From Neorhizobium alkalisoli (GTDB lineage: Bacteria; Pseudomonadota; Alphaproteobacteria; Rhizobiales; Rhizobiaceae), in contig NZ_VIWP01000017.1 in the NCBI RefSeq assembly GCF_007829835.1, positions 21,535 through 85,534 on the forward strand: a stretch of DNA of 64,000 nucleotides. The letters run 5' to 3'. Position numbers and translations under genes: made by a program. Below the pieces are notes generated by a model. It worked only from the letters and a program-made list of their open reading frames with translations. It had not been told where the DNA came from and searched no databases. Shown one piece after another: positions 34,759-43,996 of this stretch; position 1 is the stretch's first letter, and the number at the start of each line of letters is the position of its first letter.

Positions 34759-35001
34759 ATGATGATTATCGACGATTGGCTGGAAGACCGGATCTACGAA
34801 CACCGTTTCAATGAACTGGAAAGCAGTGACGCGGCCGAATTTGCGATGTTGGGAGGCATCATCCGAGCGCAAGCCGTCGCCGCCGGTTATCGTATTGAGG
34901 TCCTGGAAAGCGCGTGCGGCGGCGATATTCCAGCCTACCTTCTGGCGCAGCACTCGGCCATGGTTCAACGCCTAAAGAAGCCGCAGCCGGCGATGGCCTA
35001 G
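34759..35001 (+). CDS. hypothetical protein, 80 residues
   Basis: ATG 34759 (or 34762) follows AGGAGAGAG. The protein (MMIIDDWLEDRIYEHRFNEL onward) is acidic and helical, with AEFAMLGGIIRAQAVAAGYR and a short C-terminal tail. No signal peptide and no family recognised. Confidence 0.55.
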   Translation: MMIIDDWLEDRIYEHRFNELESSDAAEFAMLGGIIRAQAVAAGYRIEVLESACGGDIPAYLLAQHSAMVQRLKKPQPAMA

Positions 35002-35378
35002 GGACAGGCCTGCGACCGGGCAATGGAACAAAGATCTTGCTTTACTCCAGTGCTGCTGACACTTCGAAACGCGCCGGCATAGCTTTTCAGGTGCCGCAAT
35101 GGTTCGTCAGCGCGTGTTGGGCAGCGCGGTTAGCTAAGAGCTACGCCTTTCGCCCGGAGCAAAGGCCGACCTGGATGGGTTATCAGCGGCTTTCGACGGG
35201 GCAGTCGCGTGAACTTTTGAAAACCGATCGGGCCTTTTTTGGCGCGACAGCATCGCTGAGATATTCGCGCCGCCTGAAATAGCGCGATGACTAAGCCTCC
35301 TCACTTCCGACGGAAAAAGTCTGTTGAAGGCGATGTCTGGATAAGCAATCGAGAGCGAATAAGCTATATCACGCGGCC

Positions 35379-35609
35379 ATGAGCCATACTGCCGATGATC
35401 GCCGTGCCATTTTTGACCGCATCCGCACCAAGGCATCAAATGCCGGCCTGAAATTCGAAGACGACCCGCTCTTTTTGGAATGGGTCGAGCAATGGATAGC
35501 AGGCGAAATGGAGACTGGAGAATTGCGAAGCCGCTATCTTCGGCTGGTCCACGAGCAGGAGCAGGAACGCAAGCGGTTACGTCAGCGCGGCCAGACCAGC
35601 ACTCTTTGA
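35379..35609 (+). CDS. hypothetical helical protein, 76 residues
   Basis: The protein (MSHTADDRRAIFDRIRTKAS onward) is rich in charged residues and helical, with LFLEWVEQWIAGEMETGELR and a basic end (EQERKRLRQRGQTS). The compact W-x2-QWI-x-GE core resembles short antitoxin-like or RNA-binding helices, but no assignment is made. An IS66 remnant starts about 40 bp downstream. Confidence 0.5.
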   Translation: MSHTADDRRAIFDRIRTKASNAGLKFEDDPLFLEWVEQWIAGEMETGELRSRYLRLVHEQEQERKRLRQRGQTSTL

Positions 35610-35649
35610 ACAGCGAAATTGCCGCTTGGGCATCGACAGCAGAGGACTG

Positions 35650-36135
35650 GCGAAGGGAAAGACCGATACGGGCCGCATCTGGACCTATGTCCGGGACGAT
35701 CGGCCCTTCGCAGGCACCTCACCGCCGGCCGCAATTTACTATGCCTCGCGAGATCGACGGCAGGAGCATCCAGAGCGCCACTTGAAGACCTTCACCGGCA
35801 TTCTGCAGGCGGACGCTTATGGCGGCTATAATCCGCTGTTCAAGGCTGATCGCGATCCAAATCCGCTAAGGCAGGCGTTTTGTTGGGCACACTCGCGGCG
35901 CAAATTTTTCCTGCTCGCCGACATCGCCGCAAACGCCAAGCGTGGAATGAACGCCGCTCCGATCTCGCCTATGGCGCTCGAAGCCGTCAAACGGATCGAT
36001 GACCTGTTTGATATCGAGCGGGAGATCAACGGGTTTGACGCCGATCAACGCCTGGAACGTCGTCACAACGAAAGTCTGCCGCTCGTCGATGATCTGCAGG
36101 TCTGGCTTCAAACCGAGCGGGCAAAGCTGTCACGC
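35650..36135 (+). pseudogene. IS66-family transposase remnant
   Basis: The frame reads GKTDTGRIWTYVRDDRPFAG, then PPAAIYYASRDRRQEHPERHL, LQADAYGGYNPLF and CWAHSRRKFFLLAD, which is the DDE core of IS66 transposases (TnpC). The N-terminal zinc-finger part and the C-terminus after about residue 160 of the fragment are missing. No terminal inverted repeats were found. It marks past IS activity at the edge of the AT-rich stretch. Confidence 0.85.
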
Positions 36136-36557
36136 TGCGAGCGCGGGCGTCGAGAACGCCATCGCTACGGCCAGCGCAAGATATTTAAGCTTCATCTGGA
36201 AGTCCCTCTCCATAGCCATGATTAGCAAAAGGTAAATATGCATGAAGAGGAAGAGGAGTCCAGAATAGGCAAGCCTACATAATTGACGATAGGCAATTGC
36301 CGTCGATAAAAACGCTGAAAATTTGAATTTTTATTCGGTCATGAGATCTTTATTTGGAAATTAAACACATATGTCCGTCGCAGAATTACAGAGGCATGCT
36401 TTAATCCGCCCACATCGAAGTGTATAAAAAATCATCAAAAGACTATATGTTAGGCTTTCCGCGCAAAACGATGCTTATTGTCGCAATATAGATTCTCATC
36501 AATCTGGCCTGATACGTTCCCGATGGCTGGAGCGCCGCACGAGACCGAACGGGATCG
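36136..36557. other. AT-rich region, no gene recognised
   Basis: About 420 bp after the IS66 fragment, markedly AT-rich from 36220 on compared with its neighbours. No frame with a ribosome-binding site or known domain. It looks like IS-associated or acquired DNA. Confidence 0.45.
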
Positions 36558-36622
36558 CAAAACAACAAAACCCGGCTGAGGGCCGGGTCTTGAGGGCTAG
36601 GCACACTTCTAAAAGGAAGTAT
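36558..36622 (-). ncRNA. candidate small RNA with intrinsic terminator
   Basis: On the minus strand a sigma-70-like promoter (TTGACC at 36656-36651, 16-base spacer, TACATT at 36634-36629) precedes a 65-base stretch with two hairpins. The 5' one is ACTTC-6-GAAGT and the 3' one is ACCCGGC-5-GCCGGGT (36588-36570), followed by TTTTGTTGTTTTG. This is the layout of a small regulatory RNA. No coding frame of note lies within it. Its targets and any family membership are unknown to me. Confidence 0.45.
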
Positions 36623-36628
36623 TACGGT

Positions 36629-36656
36629 AATGTAAACATGTATTGTTTTGGGTCAA
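36629..36656 (-). promoter_or_regulatory. sigma-70-type promoter of the candidate small RNA
   Basis: TTGACC and TACATT with a 16-base spacer, within an AT-rich stretch, placing a start near 36622. Confidence 0.4.
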
Positions 36657-37293
36657 TAGAAAACGCAACGAGATAGTGAGTCAATCACGCATTCTCTCGC
36701 CCGTCGAGCACGGACCTCGGTGCTGCAGCCTTACGCAATAAAGGCAGCGCATGACGATAACCCCCTCCATTGACAAAGGCGCTCATCGGACCCGTCCACC
36801 TTAGAGCCTCGTGAAGGGGGCAGGCTTTGACATTCCTGAGTGATAAGAACCGAGCCGAGCGAGCCGCCGAAGCGTCTTGATGCGCAAACGGGATTTTCTT
36901 CTCACTTTACCTTCCTCCGGCCAATTCCACCAGATCCCGAGCGCTACGGCGGCAGAACATCGAGCGCGGCCTGACTGCCAGCACGATCGCAAGCAATAGA
37001 ACGCACATCACAGGCGCAATGACGTCCAGAAGAATTCGTGTGGACCGGCTTGCCTATGGCCCGAACGAACCGCGAAGCTGGCGGGCTGGCAGTCGCGCGC
37101 CAACCTTTTAGTCGACGTTGACGGGCAAAACCAAGAACCAGGGAAATACAGGGCCCCCACCAGCGCCGAAATAGACGCGACTGAAATCGGCGCTAACCAC
37201 GTAACGCAAGAAGCCGTGATTCCAATTTTTCCCTCACCTTTACCAATACTTTTACGCATTCATGCAAAAACTCGGGAAGAGGCGGATAATCGT
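36657..37293. other. intergenic region, no gene recognised
   Basis: About 640 bp before the diguanylate cyclase gene. Short frames such as a minus-strand one at 36801-36992 have no ribosome-binding site or family match. Confidence 0.4.
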
Positions 37294-38817
37294 ATGAACT
37301 TGTGGGCTCAACTTCTTCCAAACCTTGCAATCGTCGCAATAACGACGGTCATCTGGGCACTTGCGCGAAAGTCTGTGGATCGCTTCAGCGCGCGATTTCA
37401 AAAGGCAGCATTTGGCCTACTCATGGCTGCTGGCGTCTTCGCCACAATGAGCTTCCCGTTCGAGTTCATACCGGGTGTCTTTCTCGATTCACGTTACACG
37501 CTGCTTGCGATTGCCGGATATTTTGGCGGCCCATGGGGTGCGGCACTTCCCTTGGTCGTTTCCCTCGTCAAGCGGCTCTCCCTCGGCGGCCAAGGTATCG
37601 AGACGGCAATTCCGATCATCCTTGCCGCAACGCTTGGCGGCCTCGGGATCAGATATCTCTTCCGACGTGATATCGCAAAATTCCGGGCCCTGCTGCTCCT
37701 GGCACCCATGGCTGCGTTAAGCGGGGTCGCGGGCTTTTATTATCGCTTTCCGATGGTGATGTGGGCCAAGATCACCAGCGAGACAAGCGGTCCACTTGCC
37801 TTGGTCATTGCGCTGACGACCATTCTCGCCGGCGCCGCGCTGATCCATGAGTACCGCCTTGAACGCGACCTCAATCTGGCGCAGCGTCGACTTACAGATG
37901 CCGTCGAGAACATGGCCGATGGGCTGGCGATCTATGACAAAGAGGGTCGGCTCGCCTTCCACAACAGTCGCTACCACGAGATATTTCCAGCGACAGCAGA
38001 TGTCCGCGTTCACGGAACTCCGCTGATTTCCATCCTGATGACCGCCTGGGAACGTGGTGAGGAGGCGGCGCCGGAAGAGGAACGTCATGCGGTTGCGAAA
38101 AGGATCGTGGGAGATCTGGGAAAGCCTGCTGACCGCCTGTTTCGCCTTGGTGATGGTCGCTGGATCTCGGCCCGCCAGCGCCCGACCGACGATCATGGAA
38201 CTGCCGTGCTCTATTGCGACGTGACGACGAAAATCGAGCATGATGCCCAACTTACGGTGCTCAACGAACAGCTTTCGAAACTGGCTACCACGGATCCCTT
38301 GACGGGCCTTGCAAACCGGCGACTGTTCGAAGAGCAGCTCAAGCTTGCAGGTGAACAGGCGGGAAGAGGCAACCTTCAAGTGAGCCTGCTGATGATCGAC
38401 GTCGACTTCTTCAAGTCGTTCAACGACGCCTACGGACACCGGGCAGGCGATAACTGCCTGCGGGCGATTGCCCAGACGGTTTGCGACGTATTTTCCTCCA
38501 TGCCGAATGCAACAACAGCACGCTACGGCGGCGAGGAGCTAGCGGTCATTTTGCCGGGTGTCGGCGCAGGACAAGCTATGGCAATGGCGACGCTCCTTAT
38601 TGCGAATGTGCGTTCTCTTGGGGTTTTGCATCCCGTTGCCCCAGATGCCATTGTGACTGTCAGCGTCGGTGTCGCCACCTCCACGGCTGACTTCGATCTC
38701 GAGGCTGAGCTCGTCCAGCAGGCCGATCACGCCCTGTACGAAGCAAAGGCAAGCGGCCGAAATTGCGTACGACAATACGCTCTCTCGAATTTGGGAGGGA
38801 TGAACGCGAACGGATGA
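37294..38817 (+). CDS. membrane-bound diguanylate cyclase (5TM-PAS-GGDEF)
   Basis: A 507-residue protein. The N-terminal 180 residues hold five to six membrane helices of the LytS-type sensor region (YFGGPWGAALPLVVSLVKRL). A PAS domain follows (about residues 195-320: RRLTDAVENMADGLAIYDKE), then a GGDEF domain from LATTDPLTGLANRRLFEE. The active site reads RYGGEELAVILPG, so the cyclase should be functional. No RxxD inhibitory site is found at the usual position before GGEEL, so product inhibition may be absent. It would make cyclic di-GMP at the inner membrane. ATG 37294 begins just before the first helix. Confidence 0.92.
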   Translation: MNLWAQLLPNLAIVAITTVIWALARKSVDRFSARFQKAAFGLLMAAGVFATMSFPFEFIPGVFLDSRYTLLAIAGYFGGPWGAALPLVVSLVKRLSLGGQGIETAIPIILAATLGGLGIRYLFRRDIAKFRALLLLAPMAALSGVAGFYYRFPMVMWAKITSETSGPLALVIALTTILAGAALIHEYRLERDLNLAQRRLTDAVENMADGLAIYDKEGRLAFHNSRYHEIFPATADVRVHGTPLISILMTAWERGEEAAPEEERHAVAKRIVGDLGKPADRLFRLGDGRWISARQRPTDDHGTAVLYCDVTTKIEHDAQLTVLNEQLSKLATTDPLTGLANRRLFEEQLKLAGEQAGRGNLQVSLLMIDVDFFKSFNDAYGHRAGDNCLRAIAQTVCDVFSSMPNATTARYGGEELAVILPGVGAGQAMAMATLLIANVRSLGVLHPVAPDAIVTVSVGVATSTADFDLEAELVQQADHALYEAKASGRNCVRQYALSNLGGMNANG

Positions 38818-38872
38818 AAAGACGATGTCGCATCGCCACCCTTGAAGCGATTTACCGCTGACATCTGGATTT

Positions 38873-39082
38873 ATGGTGCACAACGCGGAGCGGTCGAAAA
38901 AGCCCGACCCGTCAGTCCCACCCCATCATATCTTCGGGAAATTGTCGGTGGGGAGACAAATGCTCGCAAGCAAAAACGATGAAGAGCATCGGAGAAATCA
39001 GCATAGAGGCGACCGCAAGGGCGTGATTTCGGGAATTCTCGACACGTTCCGGTCGGATTGGCCGCAGCCGCAGGAGGCTTAG
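38873..39082 (+). CDS. doubtful small open reading frame, 69 residues
   Basis: The frame (MVHNAERSKKPDPSVPPHHI onward) lacks a ribosome-binding site and a recognised family. Its basic, polar composition (DEEHRRNQHRGDRKG) could be real or chance. It lies between the cyclase and a convergent gene. Confidence 0.2.
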   Translation: MVHNAERSKKPDPSVPPHHIFGKLSVGRQMLASKNDEEHRRNQHRGDRKGVISGILDTFRSDWPQPQEA

Positions 39083-39185
39083 CAAAGCGCCGCGGCAGCA
39101 GAAGCCGGGACCGACTGCGCCCGTCCGGTACGTTCCGCTTCAGGCATCCCTCGTGTCGTTCTTCAAAACCGTCATCAGGCTTTCA

Positions 39186-39815
39186 TTATCGCAGCAGCCC
39201 GTCGAGATCGAACGCATCCCAACCAGCAAGCTTTGCGTCCGGGTCCTCGGTTTTCTCTCGAGCGGCCTTCTTTTGCTTGCCTGCTTTTTTCAAGGATCGC
39301 GTCAGCTTCGCCTGATAGGCGGCCCGACGCCGTTTTTCGGCTTTGGCCTCCGCATCCTCTTCTCGCCACTCGTCCACGGCTCCGCGATCAAGCAGGTCCT
39401 CAACGACCTTCGGATCAAAGACATGAAATGTGATTTTCCGGGCGCGCCCGGCCAGACGAACAGTCCTCGTTCCGGCACTGGGCAGACGCCCGTCGGCAAG
39501 CCAACGATGCCGTTCACTGGTCTTGATGGTGAGGATATCCTGAATTTCGCGCGGGATCACCGGAAGGGTGTCGGCCTCCGCCACCGTTCTGGCGATGACG
39601 GCCGCGGCGGCATTGAAGGCGGCCTTCTCCCTTGCAGGCATGACCAGCGTAACCTCTGTGCCTTCGAGGATGACGGACTTTTTCGATGACGCGGAGAGCC
39701 GCGCCTGAATTTCCTGCAGAATGCCTTTCGCACGCACGGCTGAGCCCAGCGTCGCTGCCGTTGGGAGCGCCCATGTTTTCAGAAGCTCTATCTCTGTTTT
39801 TTGTTTGTTCGGCAT
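39186..39815 (-). CDS. conserved hypothetical protein, 209 residues
   Basis: The protein starts MPNKQKTEIELLKTWALPTA and is predicted cytoplasmic. The middle contains LTIKTSERHRWLADGRLPSA followed by a beta-rich KITFHVFDPKVVEDLLDR. This looks like a small DNA-binding or helix-turn-helix-like region, recalling a MerR-style RW-L-x2-G-R-L element. The C-terminus is a long basic coiled-coil-like helix (AEKRRRAAYQAKLTRSLKKA). I do not recognise a named family. Start 39815 is chosen because earlier residues are not protein-like. Confidence 0.6.
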   Translation of the reverse strand: MPNKQKTEIELLKTWALPTAATLGSAVRAKGILQEIQARLSASSKKSVILEGTEVTLVMPAREKAAFNAAAAVIARTVAEADTLPVIPREIQDILTIKTSERHRWLADGRLPSAGTRTVRLAGRARKITFHVFDPKVVEDLLDRGAVDEWREEDAEAKAEKRRRAAYQAKLTRSLKKAGKQKKAAREKTEDPDAKLAGWDAFDLDGLLR

Positions 39816-39950
39816 GCGTTTTAGATGGGATGTTCCACGATCCTCTTCAACGCGTCTCAGGAGCATTCTGCTCCACCTACCGGCGTGAAACAAACGATGA
39901 GGCCTGCAAAAGTACGAAGGTACGAAATGACTTTGCAGCGGCGCCGCTGA

Positions 39951-40259
39951 TCAACGAGGCGACATGCACCGAAGCCGCCCGCCGCCGGCTCCAGCATAGG
40001 TGTCGCTGACGGCATCGTATTTCATTGTGTAGCGGGCCGCGCACCATTTGATGTGCCTAACCTCATCCGGTGTAAGGACCGATGCCTCAGTGGCTGTCGC
40101 CTCCTGGACGTCTCCGGCATAAGCTGAAACAGCTTGCTGTCGGCTCGCCTGTGTCCCGGCCTCCTCCGGCATCCGCAAAGCGTAGGCTGGTGCCTGGAAA
40201 GATCCCAGGAAAACCGAGCCGAAGAAAGCGATTGAAGCGAATTTTGCGACCGTGGACAT
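39951..40259 (-). CDS. BA14K-like secreted protein
   Basis: A 102-residue protein with a Sec signal peptide (KFASIAFFGSVFLGSFQAPA, then YA) and a C-terminal BA14K motif (VRHIKWCAARYTMKYDAVSD, then GGRLRCMSP) with the two conserved cysteines. The middle lacks the His/Arg-rich stretch of the larger paralogue at 33922-34359. An EcfG-type promoter with N17 spacing and CGTT lies 31 bases before the ATG. Confidence 0.8.
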   Translation of the reverse strand: MSTVAKFASIAFFGSVFLGSFQAPAYALRMPEEAGTQASRQQAVSAYAGDVQEATATEASVLTPDEVRHIKWCAARYTMKYDAVSDTYAGAGGGRLRCMSPR

Positions 40260-40289
40260 AAACGACACCAGATGATTGTTCGTCAAAGC

Positions 40290-40315
40290 AACGGTATTTC
40301 CAGGGTTTTCGTTCC
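40290..40315 (-). promoter_or_regulatory. EcfG-type general-stress promoter
   Basis: On the minus strand GGAAC (40315-40311), 17 bases, CGTT (40293-40290). Confidence 0.6.
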
Positions 40316-40509
40316 ATTCCGCGCATTTTCTGGCGCGAGCGATGCATAGGCTCAACCGAATGGGCGAAAGAATGCCATCACGACGAGGGCGGTTATGATC
40401 ACGATCGCAATGCGCTCGATCCAGATTCGAAGCGCCGGTCGGGCTCTGCTCCGGTTCACGCAGTCATAAACGAATTGTGCGAGCGTTTCGAATGGACCCA
40501 TCGACTGGA

Positions 40510-40881
40510 TTACCGGAGCCAGCGAGCAGCGGCGTCGGCACTGTTTTCCGGGCTGGTGTTGAACGCGACAGGCGTTCCTGGGGCCGTGCGAATGATCGTG
40601 TTCAGGATCATCTCAAAGAGTATCAGGTTTGGTGGGGGAATGCGGATCCCACCGCCGATCACGATACAGTCCCACGCACTCGCAAGCGAAGCAACAACAT
40701 CGGCCTGCGCGGTCTCCGGACGGAGCGAGCAGAAGCCCGCTTCCCATCCTCGGCTGCGCATGTCAGCCATCGTCTGTTCGATGCCGGCTGCGATCTTCTC
40801 GTGGGTGATCCCGCGAGGCAGGGACGGATCGGTTATGTCGACGGCATCGGGATGGATACCGATGAGCAGCACGCGGGTCAT
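40510..40881 (-). CDS. conserved hypothetical protein, 123 residues
   Basis: The protein (MTRVLLIGIHPDAVDITDPS onward) starts with a Rossmann-like strand and has AAGIEQTMADMRSRGWEAGF and DCIVIGGGIRIPPPNLILFE. It resembles short nucleotide-binding-fold proteins seen in rhizobia, without known function. It is divergent from the small gene and ligD, with about 130 bp between. Confidence 0.6.
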   Translation of the reverse strand: MTRVLLIGIHPDAVDITDPSLPRGITHEKIAAGIEQTMADMRSRGWEAGFCSLRPETAQADVVASLASAWDCIVIGGGIRIPPPNLILFEMILNTIIRTAPGTPVAFNTSPENSADAAARWLR

Positions 40882-40977
40882 AGGCCTTCTCCTCTCCATT
40901 CTACCGGAGATGGGGCAGGAGGAAAGACGGTCAACCTCGATCGTAGACCGATCGGCAGGCCGGAATCCCGGGCCGAC

Positions 40978-41002
40978 GGAACTTCGCCCGCCCAAGAGGG
41001 TT
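40978..41002 (+). promoter_or_regulatory. EcfG-type promoter of the ligD operon
   Basis: GGAAC (40978-40982), 16 bases, GGTT (40999-41002). The start of transcription would fall within a few bases of ATG 41012, so the first gene would be almost leaderless; ligD itself would have a normal leader. Confidence 0.45.
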
Positions 41003-41011
41003 TATGGTGTC

Positions 41012-41299
41012 ATGGATGCTCATACGACGGAAATCGACCGGTTGAAGAATGCGCTCGAAATCGACGAAGCGCTCATCCACGCCCTCTATCTTCGACTGAG
41101 AGCAGAAATCGAAACCCGCGAGGCCATTATCGACGCCGCCGCCCATGGTGCGGCTCCAGAGGTTCTGGAAGCGATGGCGACCGATCCCGTGCCGGTCATC
41201 GACGAGTTCGGACGCAAGAAAACTGTGGCTGGGCTCCTGAGCGCATTCAAACGCTCGCGCACTGGGCTGCGGGACGACATCCTCGACATCGGTCCCTGA
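41012..41299 (+). CDS. hypothetical helical protein upstream of ligD, 95 residues
   Basis: The protein (MDAHTTEIDRLKNALEIDEA onward) is acidic and mostly helical with a likely coiled coil in its first 40 residues, then FGRKKTVAGLLSAFKRSRTG. No family recognised. It ends 8 bp before ligD, so the two are co-transcribed, suggesting a link to end joining, but this is only context. Confidence 0.6.
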   Translation: MDAHTTEIDRLKNALEIDEALIHALYLRLRAEIETREAIIDAAAHGAAPEVLEAMATDPVPVIDEFGRKKTVAGLLSAFKRSRTGLRDDILDIGP

Positions 41300-41307
41300 G
41301 CAGCGCC

Positions 41308-43947
41308 ATGACGGAAAAGCTTTCGACCTATAGAGGCAAGCGCGACTTCAGGAAGACGACAGAACCATCAGGCGCTGTGACCATCCAGCCTTCGAAGCGC
41401 TTGCGATACGTGATCCAGAAACACGACGCCACACGGCTGCATTATGATCTCCGGCTGGAACTCGACGGTGTGTTCAAGTCCTGGGCGGTAACCCGCGGAC
41501 CCTCGCTTGACCCGGCCGATAAGCGTCTCGCGGTGGAGGTCGAGGATCATCCTCTGGATTACGGCGATTTTGAAGGCACGATCCCAAAGGGTGAATATGG
41601 CGGTGGAACCGTCATGCTCTGGGACCGTGGTTACTGGGAGCCGGAAGGCGCTCTCTCTCCGGAACACGCGCTGAAGAAAGGCGACCTGAAGTTCACCCTC
41701 GACGGCAGTCGCCTGAAGGGAAGCTTCGTCCTGGTACGGATGAAGACGGATCGAGACGGCGGCAAACGGACAAACTGGCTGCTGATCAAGCACCATGACG
41801 AGCATGCCATGGGCGAGAAGGGTGACGCGATCCTGAAACGCGAGACGACATCCGTGGCCTCGGGCCGCGACATGCCGGCGATCGCGTCCGGAAAGGGGCG
41901 CAGACCAAGACCCTTCATGCTGAGCGAACCTGCCATTGCCGCCGACGCCGTGTGGGATAGCAGCGATGGACTGGCAGCGGAGGCACGCCAGGCCACAAAG
42001 CGGAAGACAGCCGCCGAAAGCCCGCGGCAAGGGAAGGGCGCAATGCCAAAATTCATCCCGCCCCAGCTCTGCAAGTCACAGGACCGCCCGCCGCTTGGTC
42101 GCGGATGGCTGCACGAGATCAAGTTTGACGGATACCGGATCGAGATGCATTGCGAAGATGGCAGGATCCGCCTGCTGACGCGCAAGGGCCTGGACTGGAC
42201 GAAGCGCTTCAAGAAGATTGCAGCTGATGCCAGCCACTTGCCAGATGCCATCATCGACGGCGAGATCTGCGCGCTCGACGAAAACGGCGCACCTGACTTT
42301 GCGAGCCTCCAGGCCGCTTTGTCGGAGGGCAAGACGGAAAGCCTTGTTTTCTTCGCTTTCGATTTGCTTTTCCACGATGGGGAGGACATTCGCAAGCAGC
42401 CGCTGACTGAGCGGAAATCCAGACTGGAGAGCCTTCTTCAAGTTGCCGAAGCGGGGAAAAGCATCCGATATGTCGATCATTTCGAAACAGGAGGCGATGC
42501 GGTCCTGCGATCCGCCTGCCGGCTCTCGCTTGAAGGCATCGTTTCGAAGAAGGCAAATGCCCCCTATCAATCGGGACGCAGCGATAGCTGGGTGAAGTCG
42601 AAATGCCGTGCGGGCCATGAAGTTGTCATTGGCGGATATGCTACCAATCAGGGCAGGTTCCGGTCGCTTCTGGCGGGCGTCTACCGCGATGGTCACTTCA
42701 TCTATGTCGGACGGGTCGGGACCGGTTTCGGTGCTGACAAGGCAGCAATGCTGACGGGAAAACTCGAACCATTGGCGCGCGCAAACAGTCCGTTTACCGG
42801 CATTGGGGCGCCAAAAAAGACTCCTGATATCCATTGGGTCGAGCCTGAACTGGTGGCGGAGATCGAGTTCGCGGGCTGGACCGCAGATGGACAGGTTCGC
42901 CAGGGCGCCTTCAAGGGGCTGCGAGAAGACAAGCCCGCGGAAGACGTGACGACGGAGCGTCCTGTGCCTCCCGATCAGGATAGGCCGGACGCGAAGGAAA
43001 GCGCGAGGTCGGAGTTGAACCGGGTGTCTAAAGCAAAGGCATCTCGAAAGAATGCGAAGGCTGAGGTCATGGGCGTCCTGATCTCTCACCCGGATAAGGT
43101 CCTATGGAACGATACCGATCCTCCCGTCACCAAGGAGGATCTCGCGCTCTATTTCCAAGCGGTCGGCGGGTGGTTGATCGAGCATGTCCGCGGCAGGCCC
43201 TGTTCCGTCGTCAGGGCGCCGGACGGCGTCGGTCACGAGCAGTTCTTCCAGCGCCATGCCATGCCTGGCACCTCCAATCTCCTCGAACTCGTGGAGATCT
43301 CGGGAGACAGTAAACCCTATCTACAGGCAGATCGTATCGAGGGACTGGTTGCCCTTGCCCAGGCGGGTGCGCTTGAACTCCATCCGTGGAACTGCGAGCC
43401 GGAGCAACCCGAAATACCGGGTCGATTGGTCTTCGACCTCGATCCGGGGCCAGACGTCGATTTCACTACGGTCATCGACACTGCCCGCAACCTTCGCGAC
43501 AGGCTTGATGGGCTCGGACTGGTCGGATTTTGCAAGACGACCGGCGGCAAGGGACTGCATGTCGTCGTGCCCCTCAAGACCGGGCGCGGAAAGTCGCCCG
43601 GATGGGAGGAGGCGAAGGATTTTGCGCGGCGCGTCTGCGAGCAGATGGCTGAGGAAAAACCGGACCTCTATCTTATCAAAATGGCGAAGAAGCTTCGAAA
43701 CGGCCGCATCTTTCTCGACTACCTGCGCAATGACCGGAAGGCGACGGCCGTCGCCCCGCTTTCACCGCGGGCGCGCCCCGGAGCACCCGTCTCCATGCCG
43801 TTGACCTGGACACAGGTGAAGGCCGGGCTCGATCCCATGCGGTTTACGGTGCAGACCGTGCCAGCACTCATCAAAAAAAGCGGCGCCTGGAAGGACTATG
43901 GCAGTTCGGCGCGTCCGCTTGCGGCGGCAATTCGGAAGCTGGGATGA
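41308..43947 (+). CDS. ligD: ATP-dependent DNA ligase D (LigD)
   Basis: An 879-residue multidomain repair enzyme with order phosphoesterase - ligase - polymerase. The phosphoesterase part (about residues 30-180) has HDATRLHYDLRLELDG and DYGDFEGTIPKGEYGGGTVM. The ligase has the nucleotidyl-accepting Lys272 in EIKFDGYR and DGEICALDE. The polymerase part (about residues 590-870) has ISHPDKVLW, the catalytic DLDPGPDVDF and TTGGKGLHVVVPL. LigD with Ku carries out non-homologous end joining: Ku binds broken ends and LigD processes and seals them. An EcfG-type promoter upstream would make it stress-inducible. The two ku genes are encoded convergently just downstream. Confidence 0.96.
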   Translation: MTEKLSTYRGKRDFRKTTEPSGAVTIQPSKRLRYVIQKHDATRLHYDLRLELDGVFKSWAVTRGPSLDPADKRLAVEVEDHPLDYGDFEGTIPKGEYGGGTVMLWDRGYWEPEGALSPEHALKKGDLKFTLDGSRLKGSFVLVRMKTDRDGGKRTNWLLIKHHDEHAMGEKGDAILKRETTSVASGRDMPAIASGKGRRPRPFMLSEPAIAADAVWDSSDGLAAEARQATKRKTAAESPRQGKGAMPKFIPPQLCKSQDRPPLGRGWLHEIKFDGYRIEMHCEDGRIRLLTRKGLDWTKRFKKIAADASHLPDAIIDGEICALDENGAPDFASLQAALSEGKTESLVFFAFDLLFHDGEDIRKQPLTERKSRLESLLQVAEAGKSIRYVDHFETGGDAVLRSACRLSLEGIVSKKANAPYQSGRSDSWVKSKCRAGHEVVIGGYATNQGRFRSLLAGVYRDGHFIYVGRVGTGFGADKAAMLTGKLEPLARANSPFTGIGAPKKTPDIHWVEPELVAEIEFAGWTADGQVRQGAFKGLREDKPAEDVTTERPVPPDQDRPDAKESARSELNRVSKAKASRKNAKAEVMGVLISHPDKVLWNDTDPPVTKEDLALYFQAVGGWLIEHVRGRPCSVVRAPDGVGHEQFFQRHAMPGTSNLLELVEISGDSKPYLQADRIEGLVALAQAGALELHPWNCEPEQPEIPGRLVFDLDPGPDVDFTTVIDTARNLRDRLDGLGLVGFCKTTGGKGLHVVVPLKTGRGKSPGWEEAKDFARRVCEQMAEEKPDLYLIKMAKKLRNGRIFLDYLRNDRKATAVAPLSPRARPGAPVSMPLTWTQVKAGLDPMRFTVQTVPALIKKSGAWKDYGSSARPLAAAIRKLG

Positions 43948-43996
43948 CGCCAAACAGGTCCGCACTGCAGAGCTCAAGGACCACCGAGGACCACCC

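Noticed and set aside
40477..41307. In-frame upstream extension of ligD by 277 codons
   Set aside because: The extension crosses another gene, is Arg-rich and low in protein-like composition, and the conserved LigD N-terminus starts just after ATG 41308.
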